From an uncultured Saprospiraceae bacterium (lineage in GTDB: Bacteria; Bacteroidota; Bacteroidia; Chitinophagales; Saprospiraceae): a DNA stretch of 64,000 nucleotides. The stretch is from the NCBI GenBank assembly GCA_937139495.1, contig CAKZQC010000026.1:186001-250000 (forward strand), given 5' to 3'. Below the pieces are notes generated by a model that was not told the DNA's origin, ran no database searches, and saw nothing but the letters and a program-made list of their open reading frames with translations. Position numbers and translations under genes: made by a program. Positions 10,281 to 18,832 of the stretch are shown here, one piece after another (within the stretch, counting starts at the first letter, position 1; each line of letters begins with the position of its first letter).

Positions 10281-10802
10281 TCAGCTAGACTGTTTTCTTT
10301 TGCAGAAAAAAACGATTCCTCCAAACAGTATTAGCAAATAAAACGAACCGACTAGGCGCCAATATTTTATTATTGTTGGAGGGGAATTTAAATCTACCCT
10401 ATCACTCATTTCTAGTAAACTTTTGGAAGTAACAAAATCATACGCTCTTACATAATGATTTGTCATCGTCTCTTTTATTTCTATTAATTCCCTTCCTTTT
10501 TCAGACAAAACATCTACAATAACTCTATTATCTGTCCAATAAATACCGTTTATGTTTGTGACAAATATCTTGTCTTTACCAGACGTAAGCCGTCCTTCGG
10601 TAGGAAATAGATCATCTGAATGTATTATAAAATACTTTTCTTTATCTAGTAGATGATAGGCAGCATCTTGATAATGAACGGTCCAATCAAATGGCAGATA
10701 ACTCCTTATGGAAGGGGTTATCTGCTTATCATATAGTGCCGCTCTATCATTCAAAAGAACAAATCCACTTAATAATACAATAATTAATACTATTTTTTTC
10801 AA
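10281..10802 (-). CDS. Small protein with two membrane segments, unknown function
   Basis: A 173-residue protein I do not recognise. Residues about 3-18 are a hydrophobic N-terminal segment (IVLIIVLLSGFVLL) that is either a signal anchor or an uncleaved leader, because no cysteine lipobox follows. A second hydrophobic segment near 147-166 is followed by CKRKQSS, a positive cytosolic tail. The roughly 125 residues between them would lie outside the inner membrane. It lies downstream of the lipoprotein gene at 10923-11951 with a 120-nt gap and is probably a separate unit in the same accessory block. Confidence 0.7.
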   Translation of the reverse strand: MKKIVLIIVLLSGFVLLNDRAALYDKQITPSIRSYLPFDWTVHYQDAAYHLLDKEKYFIIHSDDLFPTEGRLTSGKDKIFVTNINGIYWTDNRVIVDVLSEKGRELIEIKETMTNHYVRAYDFVTSKSLLEMSDRVDLNSPPTIIKYWRLVGSFYLLILFGGIVFFCKRKQSS

Positions 10803-10922
10803 TGTTTTTTAGTTTTCGATTGGTAAGTTTTCAATAAAAAAAGATAAGTTCTTATTCAAACTTACCCTTTTTTTCAGTGATTTTTATCTAGATTGATTAT
10901 TCTGCACTCCATATTAGTTTTT

Positions 10923-11951
10923 TCATTGCTCTAAAATCAATAAGTCTTCCCTTCCTCCCTCTATAAAACGCATATTATTGGAATAAGAACTTCTATTGGT
11001 ATCAAGTTCAAATAAAAATCGCTTAGAGGGTGTCATATAAAAGTCCCTATCGTATGACTTAAACCTTAAGGGACCAATTTTTTTTATACGACTAGGTTCT
11101 TCTCTTTTATAGCTTATTTTCAAGCTATCCCATACCGCATTAATAGCAATAGATACGCTTTCATTATTTTTCCACTCAAACATTTGTGAGGTGAAATCTA
11201 ATGTCTTTTTTTCATCAAGAGACATCGAAATCGCTTCCATTTTTTCTTTATTCATATCCAATGGCAACAAATAGTCCAATCCTGTATGATGACTATAGAA
11301 AGGGAATACGGCACTCGTATGACTTTGGGAATGATAGGTCATGTTCCAAGTGGAGTCTTTTTTATTTAATCTAAATCCGAAGTAGCTATTTATACCATTT
11401 AATTCATGTGCACCTATTTCATAGTAATACGCTTCATCTTCTGCTGTCCAATATATTTTATTTTGCACAATACTATCTCTATTAATACCATCAACTTTTT
11501 TCAATAAAAATTCGCTCTTGTATAAATAGTTGTCCTTATCCAAAACTCGAATGAGCATACTTGAGTCGTTCTCATATTCAACTTTTAAACCATTCCCTAA
11601 TATTTTTTCATTTTTTGTATCGAAAAAATTATTTTTCTGGAGCCTATTAAATTCTTCTCTTAATACATAGATTTTTTGAGTAATTTGAAAAGTATTGTTT
11701 TGTTTATCCTCCATCATAATAGGATAAAAATTTAGATTGGGTATTACTATATCACTAAATACCACTATTGGAAATACTGTTTTTAGCTGCACAGAATCTA
11801 CTTTTACTATGGAATCCAATAACCATATCGACTCATTAGCCACCTCGATATACGGGTTTTCATCTTTAGAGAAATCACAAGCGGCACATAAAATAATACA
11901 GCTCGTGATTAATATACTTTTTTTAAATTTATCCTTGTATGTAACTTTCAT
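10923..11951 (-). CDS. Predicted lipoprotein, unknown function
   Basis: A 342-residue protein with a basic start, a hydrophobic core and the lipobox LCAAC, so it is predicted to be a lipid-anchored envelope protein. The mature part is rich in Asn, Lys and Asp and has no domain I recognise. It resembles the other secreted or lipid-anchored unknowns in the 10-23 kb block only in general character. The ATG is the first in the frame and is placed directly before the basic region of the signal peptide. Its codon composition is A+T-rich compared with ileS next door. Confidence 0.75.
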   Translation of the reverse strand: MKVTYKDKFKKSILITSCIILCAACDFSKDENPYIEVANESIWLLDSIVKVDSVQLKTVFPIVVFSDIVIPNLNFYPIMMEDKQNNTFQITQKIYVLREEFNRLQKNNFFDTKNEKILGNGLKVEYENDSSMLIRVLDKDNYLYKSEFLLKKVDGINRDSIVQNKIYWTAEDEAYYYEIGAHELNGINSYFGFRLNKKDSTWNMTYHSQSHTSAVFPFYSHHTGLDYLLPLDMNKEKMEAISMSLDEKKTLDFTSQMFEWKNNESVSIAINAVWDSLKISYKREEPSRIKKIGPLRFKSYDRDFYMTPSKRFLFELDTNRSSYSNNMRFIEGGREDLLILEQ

Positions 11952-12150
11952 TTCTCTCTATTGGACTCCTAAATAATTTCCCTTCTTTTTTCTATTATTT
12001 ATCCACAATCAATTCTATAGTGTAAGTATTTACATCTGTAGGTAAATTATCTTTTCCTGTATCAATTTTTTCATTAATTCCAACCTCAAAATTGTTAAGA
12101 AACTTAGATTCAATAAATAAATGCAAGAGATCATATATAGAATCTAAGAC

Positions 12151-13473
12151 TTACCATAAAATCCGACACCGAGGTAACAACTTTTGTAACTTTTTAAGTT
12201 CAGCTTTATCTATATTGTTTCCCTTTATGTTCAATTCTTCTAGATTTTTTAGGTTTTGAATAGACGAGGGCAAAGATTCCAACTCATTGGAAGATAAATC
12301 TAAATGTGTAAGCCCATCTAACCCACCTATAGATTTAGGTAAGGTTTTGATTTTATTATTCCCTAACAAAACCTTTCTTATTTTGGTGGCACTAGCCAAA
12401 ACATTAGGAAATTCTTCTATTTGATTATTTCTTAAATTTAAAATTCTCAAATTCTTTAGCTTTTCAATACTTGTAGGTAATCCTTGTAGTTGATTATCTT
12501 GTAAATACAAATGTGTAAGACTCGCCAAATCTCCTATAAAATCAGGGATTTCTTTTACCTTATTATTAGCTATGTTTATTTTAGTTATTTTTTTCAATCC
12601 TCTTATTGAAGAAGGGATTTCTGTTATTTTATTCCCTGCTAAATTAAGAATGACTAATTCAGTTAATTTTTCAAATGAAAAATCAATACCCTCTATTTCA
12701 TTATCTGCCAAATGTAACACGACTATTTTGGTCAAATTAGCCATAGATTGAGGTAGCTCTTTTATTTGATTTCCTATCAAATTCAAAGACATCATCTTTT
12801 TCATATCCCCTATATTTTCAGGAATACTTTCTATTTCATTATGAGCTAGGTTCAAATTAATCACCTTATTCAATCTTCCTATATTTTGGGGGATATTTTT
12901 TATCTTATTATAAGATAGCGACAGTATCACTAACTTTTTTAAGTCCCCAATAGACGAAGGAATTTTTGTAATAAGATTACTATCAGCTCTTAGCTCTTTC
13001 AATCCTTTCATCTCGCCTATTTGTTCAGGCAGTTCCTCCAATTGATTAATTACGACTGACAATCGGTTTAATTTTTTTAATTCTAAAATAGAAGAAGGAA
13101 CTTCCTTCAAATTATTCCTTCCTATTTCTAATAGTCTAAGTTTTTTAAATTTTCCTATTTCTATTGGAATCTCCCCCAGATCATTTTCACTTAAAAGTAA
13201 AACTCTTAGCTTTTTAAAATCAAAAAAGGAGACAGGAATATTCGGAATAGTATCCTTGGTCATCGTAAACCACACAAGATGAGGCAAACTATCTGGATGA
13301 ATAATAGCAGGTATTTTTTTAAATCCTTCTTCTCTAAAAGAAACTAGTTGTGGTGGTAGTTTACTTTCTCTAATATCTTCTACAGAATGATATTTTCGTG
13401 ACCATACACAAGAGGTACATAAACCTACTGCTAAAATAAGGAGCAATACATTTTTCATTTTTATTAATTTCAT
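12151..13473 (-). CDS. Leucine-rich-repeat lipoprotein (copy B)
   Basis: A 440-residue protein with a signal peptide and lipobox (GLCTSC), then about 15 leucine-rich repeats of the 23-residue bacterial type (pattern LxxLxLxxNxIxxIPxxIGxLxxL). Such repeats form a curved solenoid used for protein binding. The start may be the second Met (MKNVLLL, codon 6), which fits a signal peptide better. It lies 72 nt downstream of a close relative at 13546-14934; identity is very high from about residue 200 onward and lower before it. The two are a tandem duplication that includes flanking non-coding sequence. Function is likely surface or periplasmic binding; the ligand is unknown. Confidence 0.85.
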   Translation of the reverse strand: MKLIKMKNVLLLILAVGLCTSCVWSRKYHSVEDIRESKLPPQLVSFREEGFKKIPAIIHPDSLPHLVWFTMTKDTIPNIPVSFFDFKKLRVLLLSENDLGEIPIEIGKFKKLRLLEIGRNNLKEVPSSILELKKLNRLSVVINQLEELPEQIGEMKGLKELRADSNLITKIPSSIGDLKKLVILSLSYNKIKNIPQNIGRLNKVINLNLAHNEIESIPENIGDMKKMMSLNLIGNQIKELPQSMANLTKIVVLHLADNEIEGIDFSFEKLTELVILNLAGNKITEIPSSIRGLKKITKINIANNKVKEIPDFIGDLASLTHLYLQDNQLQGLPTSIEKLKNLRILNLRNNQIEEFPNVLASATKIRKVLLGNNKIKTLPKSIGGLDGLTHLDLSSNELESLPSSIQNLKNLEELNIKGNNIDKAELKKLQKLLPRCRILW

Positions 13474-13545
13474 GGGTTATCTATGGGTTTTATGACTTGG
13501 ATTCAATAAATAAATGCAAGAGATCATATATAGAAGATCTAAAAC

Positions 13546-14934
13546 TTACCATAAAATCTGACACCGAGGTAACAACTTTTGTAATTTTTCGATTTCAGCT
13601 TCATCTATATTATTTCCCTTTAGGTTCAATTCTTTTAGATTTGTTAGGTTTTGAATAGACGAGGGCAAGGATTCCAACTCATTGGAAGATAAATCCAAAT
13701 GTGTAAGCCCATCTAACCCACCTATAGATTTAGGTAAGGTTTTGATCTTATTATTCCCTAACAAAATCCTTCTTATTTTTGTGGCACTAGCCAAGAAATT
13801 AGGAAATTCTTCTATTTGATTATTTCCTAAATTGATTATTCTCAAATTCTTTAGCTTTTCAATACTTGTAGGTAATCCTTGTAGTTGATTATCTTGTAAA
13901 TACAAATGTGTAAGACTCGCCAAATCTCCTATAAAATCAGGAATTTCTTCTACTTTATTATTAGCTATGTTTATTTTAGTTATTTTTTTCAATCCTCTTA
14001 TTGAAGAAGGGATTTCTTTTATCTTATTATCCCCTAGATTAAGAAAAACTAATTCAGTTAATTTTTCAAATGAAAAATCAATATCCTCTATTTCATTATC
14101 TGCCAAATGCAACACGACTATTTTGGTCAAATTAGCCATAGATTGAGGTAACTCTTTTATTTGATTTCCCATCAAATTCAAAGACATCATCTTTTTCATA
14201 TTCCCTATATTTTCAGGAATACTTTCTATTTCATTATAAGCTAGATTCAAATCAAGTAATTTATTCAGTTCTATTATTTCTTCGGGTACTTCTTTTATCT
14301 TATTATAACTCAAATCTATACTAACCAATTTATTTGCCCCTATTATGTTTTGAGGGATTTCTTTTATTTGATTATGCATCAAAGAAAAGCCTGTCATTTT
14401 TTTTAATTCACCAATAGATTCAGGAATTGTTTCAATAAAATTACTGTCTGCACTTAGAATTTTTATTTTTTTCAAATTCCCTATTTCCTCAGGCAACCTT
14501 AATAATTTATTATTAGATAATGTCAATACTTTTAATTCACCTAATTCTAAGATAGAGGAAGGTAAAGAAGTTAAATTATTTTTTAATATCTCTAATAGAT
14601 TTAGCCTTTTTAAATTCCGTAGTTGTACAGGTATTTCATCTAAGCCATTTTCTTGTAGAATCAAAACTTTCAACTTCTTAAAATCACAAAAAGAAACAGG
14701 TATATTGGGAATAGTATCTTTTATCATCATAAACAGCATAAGTTGAGGCAAACTATCTGGATGAATAATAGAAGGTATTTTTTGTAATCCTTTTTCTTTA
14801 AAAAAAACAGTTTTTACCTTGCTGCTATTTGCCTTTATATTTAAAACCTTTGTATATACCCTTGTTTGACAAGAGGCACATAAACTTACTGCTAAAATAA
14901 GGAGCAATACATTTTTCATTTTTATTAATTTCAT
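13546..14934 (-). CDS. Leucine-rich-repeat lipoprotein (copy A)
   Basis: A 462-residue sister of 12151-13473, with the same first residues and a lipobox (SLCASC). It has about one more 23-residue repeat than copy B. The C-terminal half is almost identical to copy B, ending in LLPRCQILW versus LLPRCRILW. The N-terminal repeats have diverged, so the ligand-binding face may differ between copies. It lies 97 nt downstream of the Lys/Glu-rich gene at 15032-16447 and could be the third gene of that transcript. Confidence 0.85.
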   Translation of the reverse strand: MKLIKMKNVLLLILAVSLCASCQTRVYTKVLNIKANSSKVKTVFFKEKGLQKIPSIIHPDSLPQLMLFMMIKDTIPNIPVSFCDFKKLKVLILQENGLDEIPVQLRNLKRLNLLEILKNNLTSLPSSILELGELKVLTLSNNKLLRLPEEIGNLKKIKILSADSNFIETIPESIGELKKMTGFSLMHNQIKEIPQNIIGANKLVSIDLSYNKIKEVPEEIIELNKLLDLNLAYNEIESIPENIGNMKKMMSLNLMGNQIKELPQSMANLTKIVVLHLADNEIEDIDFSFEKLTELVFLNLGDNKIKEIPSSIRGLKKITKINIANNKVEEIPDFIGDLASLTHLYLQDNQLQGLPTSIEKLKNLRIINLGNNQIEEFPNFLASATKIRRILLGNNKIKTLPKSIGGLDGLTHLDLSSNELESLPSSIQNLTNLKELNLKGNNIDEAEIEKLQKLLPRCQILW

Positions 14935-15031
14935 GGGTTATCTATGGGTTTTACGATGAAAAACAAAAGCAACTCTAATCAGATTAGAATTACTTTTGTT
15001 TGAAAATTCTCCTAAAAGAATATCTAATGCT

Positions 15032-16447
15032 CTATTTAATTTGCTGAGCAACTTTTGCTTCAAAAGCACTTGCAGACTCACTTAAATTAGGTTCATACTT
15101 ATGTATTTTTTTAAATTCTATGTTTTTTAAAGTATCCTTGTATTTAACTTTCATTTCTATACCAACTTCATTAGAAGTTAATTCCATAGTAATTTCTATT
15201 TTCGCTGTAGTACTTTTCACAGTTTCCTTTTCAATATTGTCAGAAATACTATCTTCCGTTTCATCTAAAATTTCAGTAAAATCACTTACCGTTAATTCAT
15301 TGTCATCTTGACCACTCTTTGTTGAATTATGAATTTCCTCCACTCCTTTAGCAAGTTTAGTTCCTAAAGCGATAAACATTTCTACAAATTTAGGCTTATT
15401 GTATTCAAATTTAGCTCTTGTTAAGGCTAATTGATAAAATAATCTACTAGTAAATTCTCCATTCTTCAAAATTGATTTATCTATAGTTACTTTAGCCTCA
15501 GAAGATAATGAAGCCTCTTCATCATTTGTTATTTTAGCAGGAACAATTGTTTTAGCCTTATCAAAAATAAAACCTTCTGAACCATCTTCTGATACTTTCT
15601 TAAATACAATAGGCAAAGTTATTAGATATTCTCTTTTCTCTTTTTTATCTTCTTTCTTAAATATTTTTTCTATTTTTTTAGCCAATTTTTTGTCAACAGA
15701 GGTTTTCCATTCTTTTGCAAAATTTCTCACATCACTGATACCATCTATTACTTCTGTAAACTCTTGCCCTACCTCTTTTTCGATTTCTGAAATTAGGTCT
15801 TCCTTTTTATCAAAATGGAGTTTACCTTTATAATGTAGTACTCTTAAATCAAAATCAATGGTTTTGGATTCACCCAAATCAATTCGACTACTTGTTTTTT
15901 TCTCATCTAAAGTAGCTTTAAAATCATTCCATTTCTTATCTACAGAGAAATTTCCCTTCCCTTCAAAATGCAAAAATAAGTTTTTAATACTCTCTAATCC
16001 TTCTTCTACCTTTTCTACTTCTTTTTCTACTTCTTTTTGAGTGTTTTCTGTATAATCTTTATCTTTTTCTAAGATTGACTTGATAACTGAAATCGAGTTT
16101 CTTACAAAAAAGTCATCTAGCTTGGATACAGAAATATAAAGTATGTCTATTTCTTTTTTAACTTCTTCTTTTTCTTCTTCTTTCAGAAAAGAAAATTTAA
16201 TCTCTATTTCGGCAATAGTGCCTTCTACTTTTTCAAAAAAATCATAATTTAAGTCCTCTTGTTTTTTCCCTGCCAATTCTTTCTTTAATACAGCTATTAA
16301 TTCTATTAACTCTTTGGGCGTTGTTTTTTTTATGCTAAAAAATTCAAATTGTTTCTTTTCTAACATAGCCATTGCCGTAGCATTACCAGCCGCCATTGTT
16401 TTCATTTCAGCTATCAATGTAGCTGCTTGTTCCATTTTACTTGCCAT
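15032..16447 (-). CDS. Lys/Glu-rich cytosolic protein, unknown function
   Basis: A 471-residue protein with no signal peptide or membrane segment and no family I recognise. Residues 1-170 are highly charged and probably coiled coil (runs such as EKEVEKVEEG). The middle and C-terminal parts alternate strand-like and helical stretches, and the very end is EAKVAQQIK. It starts 24 nt downstream of the 312-residue gene at 16472-17410, so the two are almost certainly co-transcribed. It is strikingly rich in Lys and Glu compared with the housekeeping genes nearby. A role with its upstream partner is inferred only from the operon. Confidence 0.78.
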   Translation of the reverse strand: MASKMEQAATLIAEMKTMAAGNATAMAMLEKKQFEFFSIKKTTPKELIELIAVLKKELAGKKQEDLNYDFFEKVEGTIAEIEIKFSFLKEEEKEEVKKEIDILYISVSKLDDFFVRNSISVIKSILEKDKDYTENTQKEVEKEVEKVEEGLESIKNLFLHFEGKGNFSVDKKWNDFKATLDEKKTSSRIDLGESKTIDFDLRVLHYKGKLHFDKKEDLISEIEKEVGQEFTEVIDGISDVRNFAKEWKTSVDKKLAKKIEKIFKKEDKKEKREYLITLPIVFKKVSEDGSEGFIFDKAKTIVPAKITNDEEASLSSEAKVTIDKSILKNGEFTSRLFYQLALTRAKFEYNKPKFVEMFIALGTKLAKGVEEIHNSTKSGQDDNELTVSDFTEILDETEDSISDNIEKETVKSTTAKIEITMELTSNEVGIEMKVKYKDTLKNIEFKKIHKYEPNLSESASAFEAKVAQQIK

Positions 16448-16471
16448 TATATTTTTGTTTTAGGGTGTTAA

Positions 16472-17410
16472 TTATTGAGCCATTTCTTGGCGAATACCGT
16501 CCAATAAAGAATTAAGTTCATCAAACTTCACTTTCAATGGTTCTGAAAGTTGATCCATTTGCTTACCATACGCTTGCTTGACCTTCTTCCAGATCGTCTC
16601 ATACTTTTTGACCAAGTCATTTTTGACTACATTGTCTTTAAGAGCTGTTATTTTAGCCGCTTTATTGGCTAAGTTTTTACGTTTAGCAGCGATCTCTTCA
16701 TATCTATCTACTAGACTTGCAGCCGCACGGAATGCTTCCTCTGCAATCTTGATATGTTTGTCTGTATAAATAACCGTCTCTGATTTAGACAATTTGAGCA
16801 GCATCACCACCTCTTTATTCATCAACTTATTCGCCTTATTAAACTCTTTAGCTACCTTCCCTAATGTTTTGTTATCATTATCGGCATCATCAGTAGCTTT
16901 GAGTTCCTCTGCATTATTTTGCAACGCTTCATTAGCTGCCAATTCTTCTACAGAAGCATCTTTGTTTTCTGCCTCAATACCAGCCACTACTTCATCTACA
17001 TATTCACCTTTGATGATGTCTTTGAGTTTGATTCCTAGTTTTTGGATTAATTTTCTACTATTTTTTTTCATTTGAGCAGGCTTACCAAAACCAGTAATTC
17101 CGATTTTAATAGCCGTTGATCCATCTTCTTCTTTTTCGAAATGGCAAGTTCCCATCGAAAAATCTTTCAATTTCTTACGGTCTTCATCTGCTTTCAGGCT
17201 CTTGAAAAACTTAGTCATGACAGACTGTTTTCCTAATAAAACCAATGCATGTGTTTCTCCACAAGCAAAAGTGAAATCAGAAATCATAACAACAGGTACT
17301 TTCTTAGCTCCCTTAGCTTCTGCGGTCTTGATATCTTTTTGGAATAACTTAACATAGTCCTTCCACTTCAAGTCCTTTACTTCATCTGGGTTAATCTTGG
17401 ATTTAATCAT
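16472..17410 (-). CDS. 312-residue protein with N-terminal domain like the giant protein
   Basis: A soluble protein without a signal peptide, first gene of a two-gene operon. Residues about 16-110 form a compact domain with KDYVK at 17-21, a strand SDFTF at 44-48, ETHALVLLG at 52-60 and a second strand-rich part near 100-110. These line up in order and spacing with the first 110 residues of the giant protein at 1-5214 (DYLK, SEFKF, DET, FFG). The rest (about 115-312) is charged and helical. I know of no named family. A predicted promoter lies about 35 nt upstream. A tethering, chaperone or effector-tag role for the shared domain is possible but unproven. Confidence 0.8.
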   Translation of the reverse strand: MIKSKINPDEVKDLKWKDYVKLFQKDIKTAEAKGAKKVPVVMISDFTFACGETHALVLLGKQSVMTKFFKSLKADEDRKKLKDFSMGTCHFEKEEDGSTAIKIGITGFGKPAQMKKNSRKLIQKLGIKLKDIIKGEYVDEVVAGIEAENKDASVEELAANEALQNNAEELKATDDADNDNKTLGKVAKEFNKANKLMNKEVVMLLKLSKSETVIYTDKHIKIAEEAFRAAASLVDRYEEIAAKRKNLANKAAKITALKDNVVKNDLVKKYETIWKKVKQAYGKQMDQLSEPLKVKFDELNSLLDGIRQEMAQ

Positions 17411-17711
17411 TCTCTATAAAATTGTTTATTAAAAATAAATTCCACCTAACTATCGAAGGTAGAAAAGTTGAACAAGTAAATTTACATATAAAAAACGAAA
17501 CTTCATAATCATTTTACATTCCTAGTTCCAAATAAGCTATACAATCACTTGCAGCATGTCTAAAAACTAGGTGGACTTACATTTTCCCATAATGGGTTTT
17601 TATGTATTTATTTCAATATAAAAGTTGTTTGTTCGGAATAAATAGTTTAGCTTAGTGATTTAATGCTTTTGTGTAATTGGACAGAAAAGAAAACTGCTAA
17701 AACTTCTTAAA
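17411..17711. other. 301-bp intergenic region between divergent operons
   Basis: It carries the promoter described at 17446-17479 for the minus-strand operon and must hold the promoter of the lipoprotein gene at 17712. It includes one copy of the dispersed motif AGCATGTCTAAA at 17553-17564. I see no further gene in it. Confidence 0.4.
17446..17479 (-). promoter_or_regulatory. Predicted promoter of the 16472-17410 operon
   Basis: On the minus strand, TTACTTG (17479-17473), 20 nt, then TAGTTAG (17452-17446). The same TTACTTG and 20-nt spacing, followed by TAGATTAG, precedes the hydrolase gene at 19994. It departs from the usual TAnnTTTG -7 box, which suggests a shared non-standard sigma factor or activator. 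Confidence 0.4.
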
Positions 17712-18608
17712 ATGTACAAGTATATAGTGGGGTTACTATTTTTATTCTTACTACAGATGGGGTGTACCAATGCTATATCTGAGAAGACACAGGAGGATAT
17801 ACAAGAAAATATATTTGAGTCTGTACCAACGGGTCTATGGGTTGAGTTATCGAGTACTACTAGCAATAAGCACCTAACACTACAGGTGGCTACTGATAGT
17901 ACCCCAAATTTTTTGTATCCTTTGTTATGGATAGACAGCACTAGCAAAGTGGATCATTCGATACATCTTTTCTACGACGATTTTTCCAGTTCGTTGGTTA
18001 CCAAAATTACAAACTCACAGGGCAAAATAAACATAGTCTTAGATAATCTCCCACATGAAGTGCAATACAATCAGCAGAACGAAAATTTACTTTTGATTAA
18101 TGAACAACGTGATACGATACTCTATAAAAGACTACTTCACCGTACAATAGGTTTGCCTACTGTCTTTCAAGATTGGGATACACTGGTATCTCATTCTTTT
18201 TGGAGAATACCTGTAGACTCTCACTACACGAGAACCTATGTTTTTGGAGATAAACCAGAATTGAGGAAAAGGGTGAATGATGACTTGGACGGTCTATTGT
18301 TCTATCGCATCCCTTTTCCTATCTATGGTAGCAGTCGATTGCTCAACAATACAATAGGTAGTATCATGCTTGATAGTGCTAGACTTAAGCATAATGGTGA
18401 AGCTAAATTTTTGAGGAAGGATGATATTGCAATATTGAACTCAGATGAAATAGGAAGAAATAAAACATTTCTTGTAGAAAAAGTAGCTAGTAATCGTATT
18501 GATTTGATAGATGTATTCAATACTTATGAGCAAGTCAGTATGTATAGAGATAGTGTTATGACTAAAGCAGATTCTACAGTACTACTAAAAGAGTGGCTAT
18601 TTTTATAA
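17712..18608 (+). CDS. Predicted lipoprotein, related to 18833-19735
   Basis: A 298-residue protein with a signal peptide and lipobox (LQMGC), so it is probably anchored in the envelope. It is a relative of the lipoprotein at 18833-19735: both have a P(T/D)GLWV motif soon after the lipobox, a central GLP/GIP motif followed by DTLVSHSFW or DSLISTVATSVW, and similar length. No known domain is recognisable. Between the two genes lie a possible 30-codon frame and a terminator, so they are probably separate transcripts despite being tandem copies. A partner role for nearby cytosolic or exported proteins is inference from position. Confidence 0.78.
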   Translation: MYKYIVGLLFLFLLQMGCTNAISEKTQEDIQENIFESVPTGLWVELSSTTSNKHLTLQVATDSTPNFLYPLLWIDSTSKVDHSIHLFYDDFSSSLVTKITNSQGKINIVLDNLPHEVQYNQQNENLLLINEQRDTILYKRLLHRTIGLPTVFQDWDTLVSHSFWRIPVDSHYTRTYVFGDKPELRKRVNDDLDGLLFYRIPFPIYGSSRLLNNTIGSIMLDSARLKHNGEAKFLRKDDIAILNSDEIGRNKTFLVEKVASNRIDLIDVFNTYEQVSMYRDSVMTKADSTVLLKEWLFL

Positions 18609-18634
18609 AATATAAGATAGGAGCTTTACAAAAG

Positions 18635-18727
18635 ATGAAAACAGAGGTCAAACATGACTACTTAAAGGATATTCATATCTATAAAAAATATGAATCAGAC
18701 CCCATCTATATGGCTCCCAAGAAGTAG
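18635..18727 (+). CDS. Possible 30-residue peptide gene
   Basis: An ATG at 18635 opens a 30-codon frame ending in TAG, 26 nt after the lipoprotein stop and before the terminator at 18747. The product would be very charged (Lys, Asp, Glu, Tyr) with no membrane segment. It could be a small gene co-transcribed with the lipoprotein or the degraded end of another gene. The only support is the position before the terminator. Confidence 0.25.
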   Translation: MKTEVKHDYLKDIHIYKKYESDPIYMAPKK

Positions 18728-18746
18728 TAAAGGAATAATTTTATAA

Positions 18747-18778
18747 TAGCAGCTACCAAAAGTAGCTGTTATTTTTTT
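18747..18778 (+). terminator. Terminator after the first lipoprotein gene
   Basis: A 10-bp stem (one G-U pair) and 7-nt loop, with a following run of seven T residues. Confidence 0.75.
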
Positions 18779-18832
18779 GTATATTCAGTCTGTTATTTTT
18801 TAGCTACCAATTACCAAAATAAAATCCCATTT

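Larger units (their letters stand above)
12108..14954 (-). repeat. Tandem gene duplication including flanking non-coding DNA
   Basis: Two units of about 1.4 kb each hold one LRR lipoprotein gene. Beyond the coding part, the downstream motif AATAAATGCAAGAGATCATA occurs at about 12115 and 13507, and the same leader (ATGGGTTATCTATGGGTTTT on the plus strand) occurs at about 13472 and 14933. The shared flanks show that the whole segment was copied in tandem. Confidence 0.8.

Noticed and set aside
12151..14934. Regularly repeated DNA in the LRR genes as a CRISPR array
   Set aside because: The repeats are about 69 bp, coding, degenerate and without conserved direct repeats and unique spacers.
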